This document shows positions 12,368 through 23,780 of a stretch of 64,000 nucleotides of DNA, piece after piece (within the stretch, counting starts at the first letter, position 1; every line of letters starts with the position of its first letter). Position numbers and translations under genes: made by a program. This stretch comes from Prochilodus magdalenae. Lineage: Eukaryota > Chordata > Actinopteri > Characiformes > Prochilodontidae. Location: positions 714,001 to 778,000 of the forward strand of contig JAMWET010006979.1 of NCBI GenBank assembly GCA_024036415.1, read 5' to 3'. The notes beneath the pieces were generated by a model. The model was not told the DNA's origin and made no database searches. It was given only the letters and a program-made list of their open reading frames with translations.

Positions 12368-13593
12368 GTGGATCTTTCCCAACACTCCAGTGACACTGAT
12401 GTGGTGGTGGTGTGTTAGGGTGTGTTGTGCTGGTTTTTGTAAACTCTGTGTCCACTCACTATCCAATCTGTTAGACCCTCCTACCTTGCTGGTCCACCTT
12501 GTAGATGTAAAGTCAGAGAAGATAGCTCATCTGCTTCTGCACAGTTTGTTGGTGTTGCACATCTTCAGTTTGTTGGTGTTGCTCATCCTCAGTTTGTTGG
12601 TGTTGCCAATCCTCAGTTTGTTGGTGTTGCCAATCCTCAGTTTGTTGGTGTTGCCAGTCCTCAGTTTGTTGGTGTTGCCAATCCTCAGTTTGTTGGTGTT
12701 GCTCATCTTCAGTTTGTTGGTGTTGCTCATCCTCAGTTTGTTGGTGTTGCTCATCCTCAGTTTGTTGGTGTTGCTCATCCTCAGTTTGTTGGTGTTGTGC
12801 ATCCTCAGTTTGTTGGTGTTGCTCATACTCAGTTTGTTGGTATTGCCTATCCTCAGTTTGTTGGTGTTGCCAATCCTCAGTTTGTTGGTGTTGCCAATCC
12901 TCAGTTTGTTGGTGTTGCCAATCCTCAGTTTGTTGGTGTTGCTCATACTCAGTTTGTTGGTGTTGCTCATACTCAGTTTGTTGGTGTTGCTCATACTCAG
13001 TTTGTTGGTATTGCCTATCCTCAGTTTGTTGGTATTGCCTATCCTCAGTTTGTTGGTGTTGCCAGTCCTCAGTTTGTTGGTGTTGCCTATTCTCAGCTCA
13101 TACTCAGTTTGTTGGTATTATGCCTATCCTCAGTTTGTGGTGGTGCTTCATACTCAGTTTGTTGGTGTTGCTCATCCTCAGTTTGTTGGTGTTGCACATC
13201 TTTAGTTTGTTGGTGTTGGTCACCCTCTAGTCCTTCATCAGTGGTCACGCTGCCCACAGGACGCTGCTGGCTGGATAGTTTTGGTTGGTGGACTGTTCTC
13301 AGTCCAGCAGTGACACTGAGGTGTTTAAACACTCCAGCAGCCCTGCTGTGTCTGATCCACTCACAGCAGCACAACACACACTAACACTCCACTACCATGT
13401 CAGTATCACTGCAGTGTGGAGAATGATCCACCACCCACATAATACCTGCTCTGTGGTGGTCCTGTGGGGGTCCTGACCATTGGAGGGCTATGATTATGAA
13501 GATCTGTAATTGTAAAACCACAAAGTGGAGCTGACAAAATGGATAAAGAGTGTGGATACTTTAAGGTGGCATTGATGTAATGGCTGACCAGTG
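12368..13593. mobile_element. Composite transposon-like element with inverted arms and an internal minisatellite
   Basis: The left arm (about 12368-12459) is the imperfect reverse complement of the right arm (about 13346-13434); shared words are 'agcacaacacac', 'cactaacac..ccac' and 'atgtcagt.tcactg.agtg'. To the right, the text through 13593 ('cctgctctgtggtggtcctg', then 'taatggctgaccagtg' and TA) follows a dispersed fish repeat I know from memory, whose end resembles that of a Tc1 family. Between the arms sits a 24-bp minisatellite. No transposase is visible, so the element is non-autonomous. The outer left terminus was not found, and the family name is uncertain. Confidence 0.7.
12542..13229 (+). 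repeat. 24-bp minisatellite, about 28 units
   Basis: The unit is 'cagtttgttggtgttgccaa' followed by 'tcct', with variants 'gctcatcctc', 'gctcatactc' and 'ttgcctatcc'. Small insertions occur near 13085-13150. The last unit runs into 'gttggtcaccctctagtcc', which belongs to the host element. Because 24 is a multiple of 3, several frames stay open: a plus-strand frame of 294 codons with a Leu/Ser-rich 8-residue repeat and a minus-strand frame of 155 codons with an MSNTNKLR repeat. I treat both as by-products of the array. Confidence 0.95.
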
Positions 13594-13595
13594 TA

Positions 13596-14940
13596 TATGT
13601 GACTCCATAATGGTGTGAGTAACTGTATGGGTCATTCAACTGGAAAAAAAAATAAAAAAATAAGAAGCTGTTTTACGAAGCCTTGCTTTGGATCGATTTA
13701 AACCCGGTGCATTCATTGACATGTAATCAAATCTGACATATGGCTTCTCAGCAGTTACTTTAAGCTCACTAGCTTCATTCACCAACAAGCACAGCTCACT
13801 TTATACAGCCCATGCACCCAACTTCCTTCCACCCCAAGATACATCACCAGGAGGGGGATTAGCAGAACTGTTAACACTCTACAGGTAACTGCATCACAGT
13901 GCAGGAGGCAAGCAGACATCCTTGTACAGATGTAGTTATGGTTAGTTTGGATTCTGAATGAGGTTCACCTTTGAATGCCCCGTGCTACATGTCTGCAGCC
14001 TACTCTGCGCTGTGCTTGTTCAGAGGCCTGCGAGTACAACAGACTCCCTCTTCCTTTCCCCACTAAGCCCTTGCAGATAGAACATTAGCTCTGTAGCATG
14101 CAAGTGGGCATTAGCTTCCTTGTAAAGGTATGGAAGCGGCTGGAGGCGGGGGGTGCACAGGCCTCGTACTGCGAGTGTGCCGCGGGCCCTTTAAGAGCAG
14201 GCTGACAAGAAGAAAGTAACGGCCCATCACATGTGTACGTCCTGCTCCCTTTGAGGTTCCCCTCTGGCCCAGCCAAACCCCCAATCTGGTAGTGATTGAG
14301 CAGATGATATCATCAGAAAGCCTGGGATGTGGCAAGAAGCTCTGTGTATGTGCAGAGAGAGGGAGGATGGAGAGAGGTGGGGTAAAAGGCAGTAAAGGGC
14401 TTTTTTAAGTTAAAAGCCTAGAGCCTGGGCTGGGGTGCTCTGTAATATCCCTATGTGCATTATTTATGGCTAGTGTGATTTGGAAGCATGCAATTTTAAT
14501 TATAGCTTGTTCAAAAGTTGCGATAGGTTTTAAGTGAGGACATGCAAAGCTCATAATGTTGCTATCAGAAAGAGACTGTTCAGCTATAATAGGTAACTTT
14601 CCAGGACAAGCAAACGTGTTCTTGAGTTTCCATGTAAACTGATGTAACAACATTTTTAATTTCCTTGCTTTGGATTATTTCTGTTTGTCTTGAAAATTTG
14701 ACGTCGTATACACGGCATTTGTAGATGTGTTGGTGTTCTTGACAAATAGGCCCGGAGCCTGGAGTAATAATAGCATTTAATGTGCAGTTACAATAGATTG
14801 GTAAAAATAAAATGATTTTCCATTAAAATATATTTTTGGGCAGAATTGTTCAGGCCTACATTTATCCGTGACTTCCTGCTCCAGCTTCACTCAACTTTAT
14901 ACTCCTTTACCCCAATAAAAACAAGTATATTTTTATATTT
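13596..14940. other. Unassigned stretch, possible conserved non-coding DNA
   Basis: No gene or repeat family recognised. The part from about 14430 to 14870 is AT-rich but not repetitive, with several TAAT/ATTA words. It could be a regulatory element, but only cross-species comparison would tell. Confidence 0.4.
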
Positions 14941-15134
14941 ACCTGACGCTCTTATCCAGAGTGACTTACAAGGTTAATGATTACAGGTAGGCCAACATAG
15001 TGTTAGGAGTCTTGCCCAAGGACTCTTATTGGTGTAGCTCAGCATAGTCACCCAGACTGGGATTCGAACCCCAGTCTCCCACACGTAGAGGTGGCACCCT
15101 GAGTAGTGGTGTTACCCACTGAGCTACACCAACC
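14941..15134 (-). mobile_element. tRNA-derived SINE, copy 1
   Basis: Read on the minus strand, it starts 'ggttggtgtagctcagtggg', which carries a Pol III A box. The B box follows as 'ggattcgaacc' on the plus strand at 15060-15070 (complement ggttcgaatcc). The body then gives 'aagagtccttgggcaagact', and the tail 'gtcactctggataagagcgt' ends at 14941. The same order occurs at 24645-24874. The tail resembles LINE-like fish SINE tails, so such a SINE would have been copied by LINE machinery. It is not a working tRNA gene. Confidence 0.9.
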
Positions 15135-15489
15135 AGTATGTATATGATGCTGGGATAAGATCATATGGCAGCGCTACATGCTTGATGCTGACTAATCAAC
15201 CTTTTTCGTCCTTGTGTTTAGTTCATGGGTCGTGGCAGAAGGGAATCAGGAAACTGTCAGTCGTGGCTGTGTAAAGCCGCCTGTGTAAAGAAATGAGAAA
15301 GAACAAACGACAGCATGGCACAGGCATGGGATGTCTATCCTTTAAAGGTAAAGAATGGTTCCAGCAGTGTCACCTTTACAGAAGGGGGTTGAATTGCAGT
15401 TGCATTGAGTTACTGTTCTGTAGCCGCTGTGATCAGTAATTAGCCGTTAGCATTCTGGTAACTTCTGGTTAGATGCTAACTGCATTTCA
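15135..15489. other. Unassigned short stretch
   Basis: Nothing recognisable between the SINE and the LINE tail. Confidence 0.5.
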
Positions 15490-15560
15490 TTGGCTCTGTA
15501 CCTGTACTCTGTACAATGACAAAGTTGAATCTAATCTAATCTAATCTAATCTAATCTAAT
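15490..15560 (+). mobile_element. LINE 3' end with (CTAAT)n tail
   Basis: The sequence 'gtacaatgacaaagttgaat' leads into six copies of ctaat (15531-15560). A 'caatgacaaagttgaatct' end with a short tandem tail is typical of L2/Rex-type fish LINE 3' ends. Only the extreme 3' end is present, so this is a severely truncated insertion. Confidence 0.65.
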
Positions 15561-15702
15561 GTTGTAGCACTGTTGAACTCTGATTTAAGTGATCTGTGGT
15601 TTATTGTTCCACCTTCTATTTACCTTGTTTGCATACAGTATGTGCACCAGAGCACTTTTTTTTACAACATAAACACATAAGTAAATAAATAAAACCAGCA
15701 AT

Positions 15703-16194
15703 GAAAATGTCACGCCTGCTGGCTCTCCTCTCATCCCCAATCTCACTGACTCCGTTTCCCATAGTCCACCACTTGAAGACGTCACTGTCACATGTCCACC
15801 ATCTCTCAGTTCTGTTCCGTCTCTCAGGTCTAGGTCTCCAGAATATTGATTTCACCTGTAGCTGATTAGCCTCTGGTACAAATACTCCTCTCTCCCACTG
15901 ACCCGTTGCAAAGTATTGCCTCATCGTGCGTACTGAGCAGGTTCCTCTCTGTTGTTATTCCCGTTTGACTCCCTTTTAAATTTCTGGTTTACTCTTAGTC
16001 TTTCCCCTTTGGATACTGTTGCTGGTCTGATTGTTTTGCCTGGTTCTGACTTCTGCTTGTCTCGTTACTCTGACTCTGTCCTTGCCCTCTTGGTTATCTC
16101 CACTTGTGTCTTGTTGCTGCTGTGTTGTGCTACGAGCCTGTTTACTAAACCTAGCTTCGCGCGTCACAATCTGTCTGTCCATCCTCACAGAAAA
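15703..16194 (+). mobile_element. Solo LTR, copy 1, with 5-bp target duplication
   Basis: The LTR spans 15708-16189 (482 bp). It starts TGTCACGCC, ends CCTCACA (TG...CA ends), and is flanked on both sides by GAAAA (15703-15707 and 16190-16194). It matches 58536-59034 almost throughout. No internal retrotransposon coding sequence, primer-binding site or second LTR is present, so this is the product of LTR-LTR recombination. The 5-bp target duplication suits Ty3/Gypsy-type or other LTR elements; the superfamily is not decided. The frames across it (for example 15952-16239) are chance. Confidence 0.93.
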
Positions 16195-17519
16195 GTGAGA
16201 TTAAACAGTAGTTCACGTTTGTTTTCATGTGCACGTTGAGCAATTTAAAATTTTTTTTATGATTTTATGGCCCTTATTAATATGCACTCTCCTATTGTGT
16301 CTATATGGTAATAGTTTCTGCTTTTTCTATATAATCTGTACTATAAACAAACTTCTCTCCTTGTTTTCAGTCAAACGGAGACATAATGCAAAAACAGAAG
16401 CAGTCCAGTCCTGCACGCACTGAAAGGTAAGCATGTAAGGTCACTAGACATGTCGCACTGTAGGCTGCATGGCCTAAGAGCACTAATAAAGTTCATGTTT
16501 ATTTTAACAGTCTAATGGTATAAATGTAGGGAATTAAAATTTGAGAGATTGAACAGTGCTCAGGAAAACCTGCATAAAACTTAATTACAATTGATTCATA
16601 TCCTGTACATCTTCATGCAATCTCAGTTGCAACAGTTGCAAGCACCACAACTTCATTAAACTGTGGTGTTGACATATTCTGATGTTATTGATCCCTGTCA
16701 ATAAAGTCAATCAAGTCCGTGGCAGTAATGAAAAGAGAGAGATTAAGTTTGCTGCATAGACATTTAATCAGAATTCCTAATACCTCTGTAATATTGTTTA
16801 CTAGAATCTCTAATTAGTTAATGGGACTTTGCCAGTGTTCTGTACAGCTCATTTTTCCAAAGTCACACTTGTGGGCTAAAGCACAGTTAAAGATAACGTC
16901 AGGTGTTCATTTAAGGTGTGAGACAGTCAGACTCAGATCTGCAGCATGTTCCCTATTATACTACATACAGCAGATGGACATAAATGGGTTAACTTGAGAA
17001 TGTAGATTTTAACATGTATAGTAGAAAGTAATGACGAACTGCTTCAGATAATCTGAGAATTTTCTAAGTCTCCAACAGTCTGATATCTTAAACAGGAAGT
17101 TGAGGATAGTGATATGGCAGCTGGAAGTAGTGCCAGCAACTTTCCGATATGTTGCATAATGATTTTTTCCCTCTTCTCTTATGAAAATGTGGTTTACATA
17201 TCTCCGTGAAGCAGCTGTGCTCCCGTGGCTCCTGCCATGAGAAATTTGATTCGATAAATAAACTAATTAAGAATTAAACTGAGCGGCCTGTTGGGCAGAT
17301 AGTGTAGCTCCCATATGGAGAGCAGAGACGAATGGTGTCTCTCTGTTTTTCTGTACTGAGGCTATTTTCTCTCTAGCCCTTTATTCATCACTTCATCGCA
17401 CTCATACAAACACATCCTCTCTGGTGGAAGTCTTGTACATACATGAGCCAGAACTACTGTGAGCTATTGGGCCTTTAGGGGAACTCACATATAACTTTAG
17501 TTGCTTGAAAATTGTGTGA
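16195..17519. other. Unassigned stretch, possible conserved non-coding DNA
   Basis: No gene or repeat recognised. At about 17235-17280 the text 'aaactaattaagaattaaac' holds overlapping TAATTA-type homeodomain words within otherwise non-repetitive DNA. This is weak evidence for an enhancer. Confidence 0.4.
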
Positions 17520-18620
17520 ATCTAACATTCACTTTATAGCGTAAACCTAATACAAGCTATTTACTAAATTATTCAATACATACTACAGCTATTCAGCAAT
17601 TACTGCTAATTATTCACCCATCACTTCTGTTATTTAATAAGTACTATGAATGATCCAGTAACTACCATAACTCTATAAATTATTCAGTAACTTCAATGAA
17701 TTTGTCAGTAGCTACTGTAAAATATTTCTCAGGTACTTTGAATTGTTCTGTAATGACAAACTTTTATATTAATATACAAAATTTACTGTGCATTATCAGT
17801 AACTACTCAATTATTCTGTAACTACTATAAATCTTTCAGTAGCTGCTGTGATTATCAGTAAGTACTTCAAGTGACTGAGTAATTACTATGACTTAGTCCA
17901 TAACTACTGTAAGTTTTCAGTGACTACTTTAAATCTGATAAATTAGCTATCTACAATAACTTCTACAAATGATTCCCCAACAGGTATGAATTTTCCTGTA
18001 AGTTATTCAATCGCTCTAGTAGTAAGCAATTTAGTAACTATTTTAAATTATTCAAGAACTACCCTAAATTATTTAATAAGTACTATGAATTATTCAAAAA
18101 ATAATGTTATATTTTTACTACAATAAACTATTTGGTAACTACATTCAGTAATGAATACTGACTATGTAGTAGCTATTAGAAATTATCCTGTAACCACTAG
18201 AAATGATTCAGTAACTACTCTAGGTTATTCAGTGACTATAATAAGTTATTCAAAAACTTTTATAAATTATTTACATTTACATTTAAGGCATTTAGCAGAT
18301 GCTCTTATCCAGAGCGGCTTACAACCGTGCTTAGTGTTCTGTTGGATAATATTCCAGCTAGTACAGGGACTAAAACCCACCATGAGCTCAGACACTGCCC
18401 GAACAAGGGCCAGTGCTGGTACCTAGAGTAACTACTTTTATTTTGTAATTACTATTAATTATTCACAACATGTCTCGTTCAGTAACTGCTGTAGCTAATT
18501 CAGTAACAACTAGAAATTATTTAGTAATTATCATGAATTACTCATTAATAATGATTATTAAAGCTCTTGCATCTACTATTAACCATTCAGTAACCAGCAT
18601 GACGCTAATATGTAGGTTAT
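17520..18620. repeat. Degenerate AT-rich tandem array
   Basis: About 1.1 kb is made of diverged copies of words such as 'attattcagtaactactat' with a loose 25-30 base period. The units have decayed, so the array is old. It is interrupted by a SINE/LINE-tail insertion at 18268-18420. Confidence 0.8.
18268..18420 (-). mobile_element. SINE/LINE tail fragment inside the AT array
   Basis: On the minus strand the end reads 'gccgctctggataagagcat' then 'ctgctaaatgcc' and a run of 'ttaaatgtaaatgtaaa'. This is a variant of the tail seen in the two full SINEs, joined to a different body with no tRNA-like head. It is probably a truncated retroposon. Confidence 0.7.
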
Positions 18621-19520
18621 GTACAGAAAATGAAGCGATGTGAGCCTACATGAAGTTTAGGCTAGCTTTCACATTCATGAATGGACCAAGTTTGAAAGGA
18701 TGACCTGGGTGCCCTGAAAGGGACTTTCCTGTGTTTTTCTAAAGCTACTTTTTCACATTCATGGCAAAATGTAAAGTAGTTCCGTGTGTGTTGTACTTTG
18801 AACAGGAGGTCAGGTCGATGTGTTGTGAGCTAGACTGCTCTGGGCCTGCTGTCACTGTCCATTCTCTGTTTTTTCTCCTCCCTGTATGAAATCTTATACA
18901 ACGTCAAACTCTCTGTTCTGACATGAAAGGATTGGACTAGCGTGTGTGTGTATATGTGTGTGTGGTACATACCCTCTTCCAGCTGGTCGGCCCTCATACC
19001 ACGTCATTGCCCATGCTGTTACCACACACAGTGGACGTCCCTCACTGCCAACATCCAGAAACTCCCCTCTACTGCTGACCTCACAACTATAAGAGCAAAA
19101 ACTTCCCATTCAGTCTACTGCTCTGTTTTCCATCTGCATGAGTTATAGCAAGCTGGGAAACATATGATGCTGGAGGAACAGCATCATGTGCATCACACAC
19201 TTCTCTCTTGGCCTTCCCACAAGGCTCTGTAGTCTTCCCCATATCATTACTGTCATATGGAAACCTCCTAACTCTTTTTTTGGTTTATATGTATTTACAT
19301 CATTTGAAAAAGCCAGATGACTTCTACATTGCATAAGGGCTATTACTGAACTCTGGGAAGGAATGAAAGCTCTTTCAAAACCCGTTGACTTCTCACAGTC
19401 ACATGAACTGGATCACAAATAGGAGAACGCCTACATCAAACTTTCTTAAATGTCATTTCCACCACATCTGAAATCTAACTGCTGCGTAATATCTGAAACT
19501 AATAAGAACTACAACAATAG
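18621..19520. other. Unassigned non-coding stretch
   Basis: No gene or repeat family recognised apart from a short tg-rich patch near 18941-18965. Confidence 0.5.
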
Positions 19521-19522
19521 TA

Positions 19523-20085
19523 CACTCGTCATCAGAAGAGTAGTCACACCCAGAGGGAAGTATCAGATTGCCGTGCTGTTGGGAAAGAAGATAAAAGTAG
19601 GAACAATAAAGGATGATGAATTTAGACTGATATGGGTAATATTTATTAAGCTACACTTACAGAAGTAGTGTCTGTATGGCATCAGGTCAACATGTTTGCT
19701 AATGCAACACACGAGATGTCTCTGCATGTGTCCTAATGGTGTCCTGCGATAATCCATCCCATGCAGTTTGAATATTCTCACACAGTTCCTGCAGATTCTG
19801 TGTTGGTGTGAGCTGGAGTGCCTCCAGGCCTTCTGGACCTGGAACGCATGACAACAAACTGTTCATCTTGGCGCTGACCACGGTGCCTCCTCACACACAT
19901 TCGTTGTTTGTCTCCACCAAGAAATCCATGGAACTTGTCACTGAAAGTGACGTGCTGTCTTTCTGAGTCTCTCCATGACAGTGGGGCATGATTCCAGTGC
20001 AGTCCCTGGCGACACTGATGTGGTGTTAAAGGCAGATGTCGTAACTGTCTGGATACATGTAGTCCAGTGGCTGTTGGGTCTGTCC
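19523..20085 (-). mobile_element. Tc1 family A, copy 2
   Basis: A minus-strand copy. Its right end lies at 19523 ('cactcgtcatcagaagagta'), preceded by TA. Reading leftward from about 19880 the frame gives MVSAKMNSLLSCVPGPEGLE and, across the family junction, TQNLQELCENIQTAWDGLSQDTIR, a Tc1 C-terminal motif. The segment from after the first catalytic Asp to just before NLQEL is missing, removing the second Asp and the Glu. A second deletion near 20070 removes part of the N-terminal coding region. The conserved 'aataaatatta' (complement) lies near 19641. It cannot encode an active transposase. Confidence 0.9.
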
Positions 20086-20889
20086 CACATTCTTTGAATT
20101 GTTTTCATGGGCAACTACAACTCGACCCTAAACCATTTGCAGGGCAATACAGCGTATATGGGACGAGCGTGCCTTATTCATTTTGGGATACATTACACAT
20201 CCCAACAGATGGGAAAATAATGTTGACAAATATGGTTGTCAAAAGTCACACATATTAGCAAAAACCCCAGATACAAGCAGCAGCCTAACAACACCTTAGC
20301 AACCATCAAGGATTTCAATACAACAGCTTACTCAAGCCAATTAAGTGATCAGTAAGTCAAATAATCCAGTACCTGGTTTAGCTAATCAATACTGAATCAA
20401 GTTAAACCAAATGGTGATGGACAAATCTGTGCTATAGCATCAAATAGAAAACGGTTGTTTTTTATTATGGCCACTATTCACTGTGTGGTGGAAATGGCTG
20501 TGGAAAAAAGACTGTATATTATTATAATTGGGGCTTATTCAGGCTTATTGTATGATGTATGTAAATTAGATGTAAATGAGCACTAATTGGGTGTGTCTGT
20601 TGTAAATAACATACAGTACAATAAGCTACTCATGCACATTGTTTCCATGCACTGTAGGCAATTTAACCATTGTGCCCAAGTCAAAGCTTGTTTCATTGTA
20701 TGAAAGTTTCCTGACTCAGATTCAGATTTGCATGAATATGGGTCAGTCTGTGTGTTATATTTATTGTATATAGCTCTGCACCTGCACTTTACTAGCGTAT
20801 ATTCAATGTACATTGCACCACAGGACCTAATGAATAACATTCCCTCCAATGGATACGAGTTACATTGAGGAATAATACACTAAAGACCG
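20086..20889. other. Unassigned non-coding stretch
   Basis: No gene or repeat family recognised. Confidence 0.5.
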
Positions 20890-21505
20890 CTTGACTAGAC
20901 TTGTCAGCAGATCCTGTCCTGTAAGTTGCGAAACGGAGCTGCCACAGATTGGAACTTGTTGTTCCAGCACATCCCACAGAAGATCAATTGGATTGAGATC
21001 CCGGGAATTCGAAAGCCGGAGCAACACCTTCAGCTTTTTGGCATGTTCCTCAAGCTATTTCCCAGCAGTGTGTGTGGTGTGGCAGCATGCATTAATGATG
21101 TTCCCGATAGAGGAAACTGCCATCAGGGAATGCCATTGCCATAATTTAACCACTATGTTTTGGATTGTGGCATGTGTAAAATTCCCGCCAACAACTTGTT
21201 TTTCCATGGTGTATCCTGGTCCCATCAGTTCACTAGGTAAGCGGCACATATATACCATCACACAATGTAAAACTGGATCTCATTATACCGGGCAACACGT
21301 TTAAAGTTGGACACAGTTAGCATAGGCACTTTGACTGACCTGTGGTTATGCAGCTCCATACACAACAGAGTACAATACACTTTGTGTTGTGACATATTGT
21401 TATTGTACCCATCATTTACAATTCCTTTGACGTGTCCCACCGTAGCCCTTTTGATAGTCTTTGTCGGTATACAACACCAACAGTTCAGACACGGCTACTC
21501 AAACA
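20890..21505 (-). mobile_element. Tc1-type transposon relic (second family)
   Basis: Read on the minus strand, 21001-20950 gives DLNPIDLLWDVLEQQVP, the Tc1 DLNPIEHLWD motif with the catalytic Glu replaced by Asp. Near 21340 it gives RSVKVPMLT, matching the RRPVRVPMLT-type linker between the DNA-binding and catalytic domains. Stops and small gaps break the frame, and a large part of the catalytic core is rearranged. No terminal inverted repeats were found, so both ends are lost. The relic is clearly separate from family A. Confidence 0.85.
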
Positions 21506-21837
21506 TGATTTCCTTATTGTAGATTAATGCTTTGCTTTAGAACAAAGGTGAAGACATCTAAGAATGAAATATCACTCATGGAATTATACATTTAAAAAAA
21601 CAGCTTTTTTTTACTTTCAGTGGAAGTTAATATAACTGGCAATGTTGGATGAATTCCACTGGTCTACCCATCATAAATACTCACTAAACTGAAAGGGTAA
21701 ATTTCGGCAGAAAAAAGATAAGAGTGATTCTCAGAGGAGAGAGTTTAGAGCCATTGTGTGCCATTTGTGTTGTTGGACATAGAGGAATTCGACTTTCATA
21801 TTTAATCCCTTTGTGAAGTGAAAAACCCACATACATA
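21506..21837. other. Unassigned short stretch
   Basis: Nothing recognisable. Confidence 0.5.
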
Positions 21838-21995
21838 CACTAGCTAACGAACTGGGGCCAGTGAGCACACTTGCCCAGAGCAGTGGGCAGCCCTATCTAC
21901 AAGTCTGGGAAGCAGCTGTGGGTTGGGTGCCTTGCTCAGGGCCCTTCAGCCATTACTATCAGTTTAATGAATCGAGCCAACCTTAACCTCCAGCC
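21838..21995. repeat. Probable interspersed repeat fragment
   Basis: The text 'gggtgccttgctcagggccc' with 'agcagtgggcagccc' before it and 'cctccagcccatgac' after it matches a common fish dispersed repeat I recall. There is no second copy in this window, so the call rests on memory. Confidence 0.4.
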
Positions 21996-23780
21996 CATGA
22001 CTGACCACAAAACAGGTTGAGAGCTCCTGTAGTGTATCACAGTATTTACATCTCATTAGTTGGAAGTGCTAAGCCTAGGCTGTAGATTCTATAGGATACC
22101 AAAAACATTGATTTAGCTGGGAGTCTAGGGAGTCCTGGGAGTCTAAACTTGTGACTGGTACTGTACATGCATTCTTTGTTGTTGTTTCTTGTGAGTTTCC
22201 TCTTGTATCTATGTCAAGAGCATTGTTCCCAAGTCCACTCTTGTCATTTTTGGGTTCGAGACCCATCCCCTGTTTTCATACAGTGATCAGCATTCAGAAA
22301 GTTTAATGACATTAATGAACAGACACTGTCTTTAAATGTACCGGGCTGAATAAGGTGAACAGCAACATGATGACAGTAGCTCTGAACTCTCAAGCAGTTA
22401 ACATTAAGTATGTTTCTTTTTCCTCCTCCTATAAAGTTCCCAGTTCAAAGACACAAACTTTTTTCCAAAAGCAACAATATGTTATGATAGATTTTTGAAA
22501 GCCTCTTCACGTTCATACTTGGGTTCGGTTGGCTGTTCCAGCCGATAAGATTTGCAAATCAGTCACTGAAACAAAAACACACTTAATAATTGCTGCCAGT
22601 GTCACACTCACTGAGTATCATAGATCCAGCAGGACTCACGCTCTTCCCCGAAATGACACCGGAACATTTGATTTGTGGCGTGGAAGGATTTTGGGATCTT
22701 TACGTGTAACACGTTCTGTTCTTGTCTAGAGAAGCGCTCTCCCGCTTATTCATTTTTAAGGTTCCCCTCTGGTTTCATTTCTGGTCTTATCAGCCCCTAG
22801 TTTAGTCATCTGTCTTTTGCTGTCTTGAAACTGAACATAGAGGCTACAGTGCTATGAGATGAGGGACAGGCAAGGGTCCTCAGGAAGTGAACACGTATGG
22901 TATTGTGTGCCTTTATAGACAAGACTGCTCTGAGGTAAGCTTAATAGGGTGTCCCTCTCTCACATGAAGGTTCCAATGAAAAGAAAGAGAAAAAAAAAAA
23001 CAGCTCTTAAGTATCTTTCTCTGGACCTCCTGCCAGTGCTGGAGGCCAGAAACCAAATAATTAATTGGCTCCCGTCCTGGGTTGCATAACCCACAGGCGT
23101 CTTTAATGAAAAGTGAGGGAGTGTTTACCATCCGCACAAGTGTATCCCTCTGAAGGAAACTTCACTTTTGCAAATGATATCAGGAGCATTAGGAAAGAAT
23201 TGAGAATGTTAGCCTGTAGACAGACGAGTGATTAAGAGTTCATATAAATGACTTAGGTACACCGTAAGCCTAACATTCAAAAGCAGTGCTAATTCGTCAA
23301 GAGATTAGGAGGGGTAATATGTTAGCTCCCGGAGAGATTTATTACTACTCCAGTCGTATCCACCTCATTCTCACCTTCACATGCTGCTGAACTAAATCAG
23401 GTTGTTAAGGAGTTGTAAAGAGTTATGGGCGACTCAACTCAGAAGTGGGAATTCAGATTGATGGGAATGATGTCATTCATATTCGACCTCAATGTGTTGA
23501 AGCTAAGAAGCAGGCAAAAAAGCAGATCCTTGTTAGGCACTAGCAAGCTAGCAAGTACATTAGTGCATATTGTATATATTCAACCAACTACTGACTGCTA
23601 TACTGATTGATCCAAAGCATATTTACTATAAGCTCATTTAAATACACCGTAGTGCAGACCAGCTGCCAGAACTAAAACATGAATGGGACACTGGACAATG
23701 AGAAAAGCATTGTGAGGGCTTGGGTGGGTGCCCCCAAAACCCCTATAGCAACGTCTGTTCAGCCATGTTTTTCAAACCTT
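21996..23780. other. Unassigned non-coding stretch
   Basis: No gene or repeat family recognised apart from an A-run near 22989. A plus-strand frame enters the following minisatellite from an ATG at 23679, but its first ~33 codons show no motif. Confidence 0.5.

Noticed and set aside
12321..13205. 294-codon Leu-rich frame resembling a multi-pass membrane protein
   Set aside because: It is the 24-bp minisatellite read in one frame. Other frames are open too, and the flanks belong to a transposon-like element.
14941..15134. tRNA gene
   Set aside because: A and B boxes are present, but the sequence continues into a SINE body and tail, and the cloverleaf is not maintained. It matches the second SINE at 24645.
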